A stretch of 5,564 nt of DNA from an uncultured Trueperaceae bacterium. Lineage in GTDB: Bacteria > Deinococcota > Deinococci > Deinococcales > Trueperaceae. The position numbers and the translations under genes are program-made. Position 1 is the stretch's first letter; the number at the start of each line of letters is the position of its first letter. Positions 5,275 to 5,564 of the stretch are shown here, piece after piece. The stretch covers positions 1 to 5,564 of the forward strand of contig CALCHY010000007.1 of NCBI GenBank assembly GCA_937907415.1, written 5' to 3'. The notes beneath the pieces are model-generated. The model made no database searches, was not told the origin of the DNA, and saw only the letters and a program-made list of their open reading frames with translations.

Positions 5275-5564
5275 CGTCTCCGGGTTCCTGATGGGGATCT
5301 CGACGGCGGAGCGCCTCGGCGTGGTGCGCTTCGTGGCCCAGCAGGGCGTGGCGTCCATGTCTGAGGTCGCTCGGGAGTGGCCAGCGGTGCCGCCCTACAC
5401 GCTTGGCGGCGCGGCGAGTGCGCTGGTTCGGTCGGGTTGGTTGCTCGCGGACGGTGCGACGACGAGGCGGGGCACGGTCGTGGAGGTGTCGCCGGCGGCA
5501 CCGCGGCGTCTGTGGACGTTGCTGGAGGAGCTCGACCCGGCGAGTCGCGCCTGTGAGCCGGTGG
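5267..5564 (+). CDS. Partial small protein, possible winged-helix DNA-binding fold (cut by window end)
   Basis: A frame opens at GTG 5267 and stays open for 99 codons to the window end. It overlaps the preceding gene by 8 bases and is preceded by TGGAG (5256-5260) at a 6-base spacing. The translation starts MTDVSGFLMGISTAERLG. The segment ERLGVVRFVAQQGVASMSEVA, then YTLGGAASALVRSGWLLADG, and a following RRGTVVEV strand has the helix-helix-helix-wing rhythm of MarR/ArsR-like winged HTH proteins. This is a pattern-based guess, not a family match. If correct, it could be an early-to-middle switch regulator. An ATG at 5291 is an alternative start. The 3' end is unknown. Confidence 0.65.
   Translation, partial: MTDVSGFLMGISTAERLGVVRFVAQQGVASMSEVAREWPAVPPYTLGGAASALVRSGWLLADGATTRRGTVVEVSPAAPRRLWTLLEELDPASRACEPV

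Larger units (their letters stand above)
25..5564. mobile_element. Left part of a Mu-like transposable prophage (boundaries unresolved)
   Basis: The content in order is repeat-rich end, leftward LexA-type repressor operon, divergent Ner-like regulator, DDE transposase with a Mu-type C-terminal domain, and MuB-like ATPase. This is the left-end order of phage Mu. Elements of the Tn5053/Tn7 type also pair a DDE transposase with an AAA+ ATPase, but they normally follow with a TniQ/TnsD-like gene, and none is seen here. They also rarely carry a cleavable repressor facing a Cro/Ner protein. The left boundary is a guess: Mu-type ends begin 5'-TG, and TG dinucleotides just outside the outermost repeat (about 25-30) are candidates. 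The right end lies outside the window, so neither the terminal inverted repeat nor a target duplication can be checked. A degraded, non-phage element is the main alternative. Confidence 0.7.

Noticed and set aside
4714..5358. A 214-codon open frame on the - strand
   Set aside because: It crosses three coupled + strand genes, has no recognisable domain and no operon context on that strand.
1..5564. A Tn7-like or CRISPR-associated transposon
   Set aside because: Transposase and ATPase fit broadly, but no TniQ, TnsA or Cas gene and no CRISPR array is visible, and the irregular repeats at 30-477 lack unique spacers of constant length. The repressor/Ner switch favours a Mu-like phage.

Overview
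The window looks like the left end and early region of a Mu-like transposable prophage, or a closely related DDE transposon, in a high-GC actinobacterium. The host type is inferred from three things. Base composition is GC-rich throughout. Two genes start with GTG. A strong promoter sits so close to an ATG that the transcript would be leaderless. No host gene is visible in the window, so the genus cannot be named.

Layout. Bases 1-503 hold no believable gene but are full of short repeats. Five copies of the core CGGATGGACA lie at 157-475, and two copies of a bipartite TGCGCCAAATT-N3-TGTCAC unit lie at 54-73 and 201-220, with a degenerate third at 30-46. These look like transposase-binding sites at a transposon end. 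The exact end and the host junction cannot be fixed from one side. A perfect 16-bp stem hairpin (504-540) separates this repeat region from a leftward two-gene operon: a LexA/CI-type repressor (975-1703) followed by a small lipoprotein (559-966) whose ribosome binding site overlaps the repressor stop codon.

A switch region (1704-1790) separates this operon from the rightward early genes. It contains a well-formed promoter (TTGACG-17-TACAGT), two imperfect palindromes suited to repressor binding, and an inverted repeat that includes the repressor's ribosome binding site. Rightward come a small Cro/Ner-like HTH protein (1791-2075), a MuA/TniA-type transposase with a complete D-D-35-E triad (2059-4026), a MuB/TniB-like AAA+ ATPase (4019-4849), a 142-residue protein of unknown function (4846-5274) and the start of a further small protein (5267 to the window end). 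All rightward genes overlap one another by a few bases, so they form one translationally coupled operon.

How it probably works. In the lysogen the repressor keeps the rightward promoter off while the lipoprotein is made with it. The repressor keeps its cleavage site and Ser-Lys dyad, so DNA damage (RecA-driven self-cleavage) should release the early operon. The Ner-like protein would then tune the switch, and the ATPase would deliver target DNA to the transposase bound at the end repeats. This gene order (repressor, divergent Ner, A, B) matches phage Mu, whereas no TniQ/TnsD-type targeting gene is seen. The second transposon end, the lysis genes and the virion genes are not in this window, so the phage reading rests on gene order and the immunity module.
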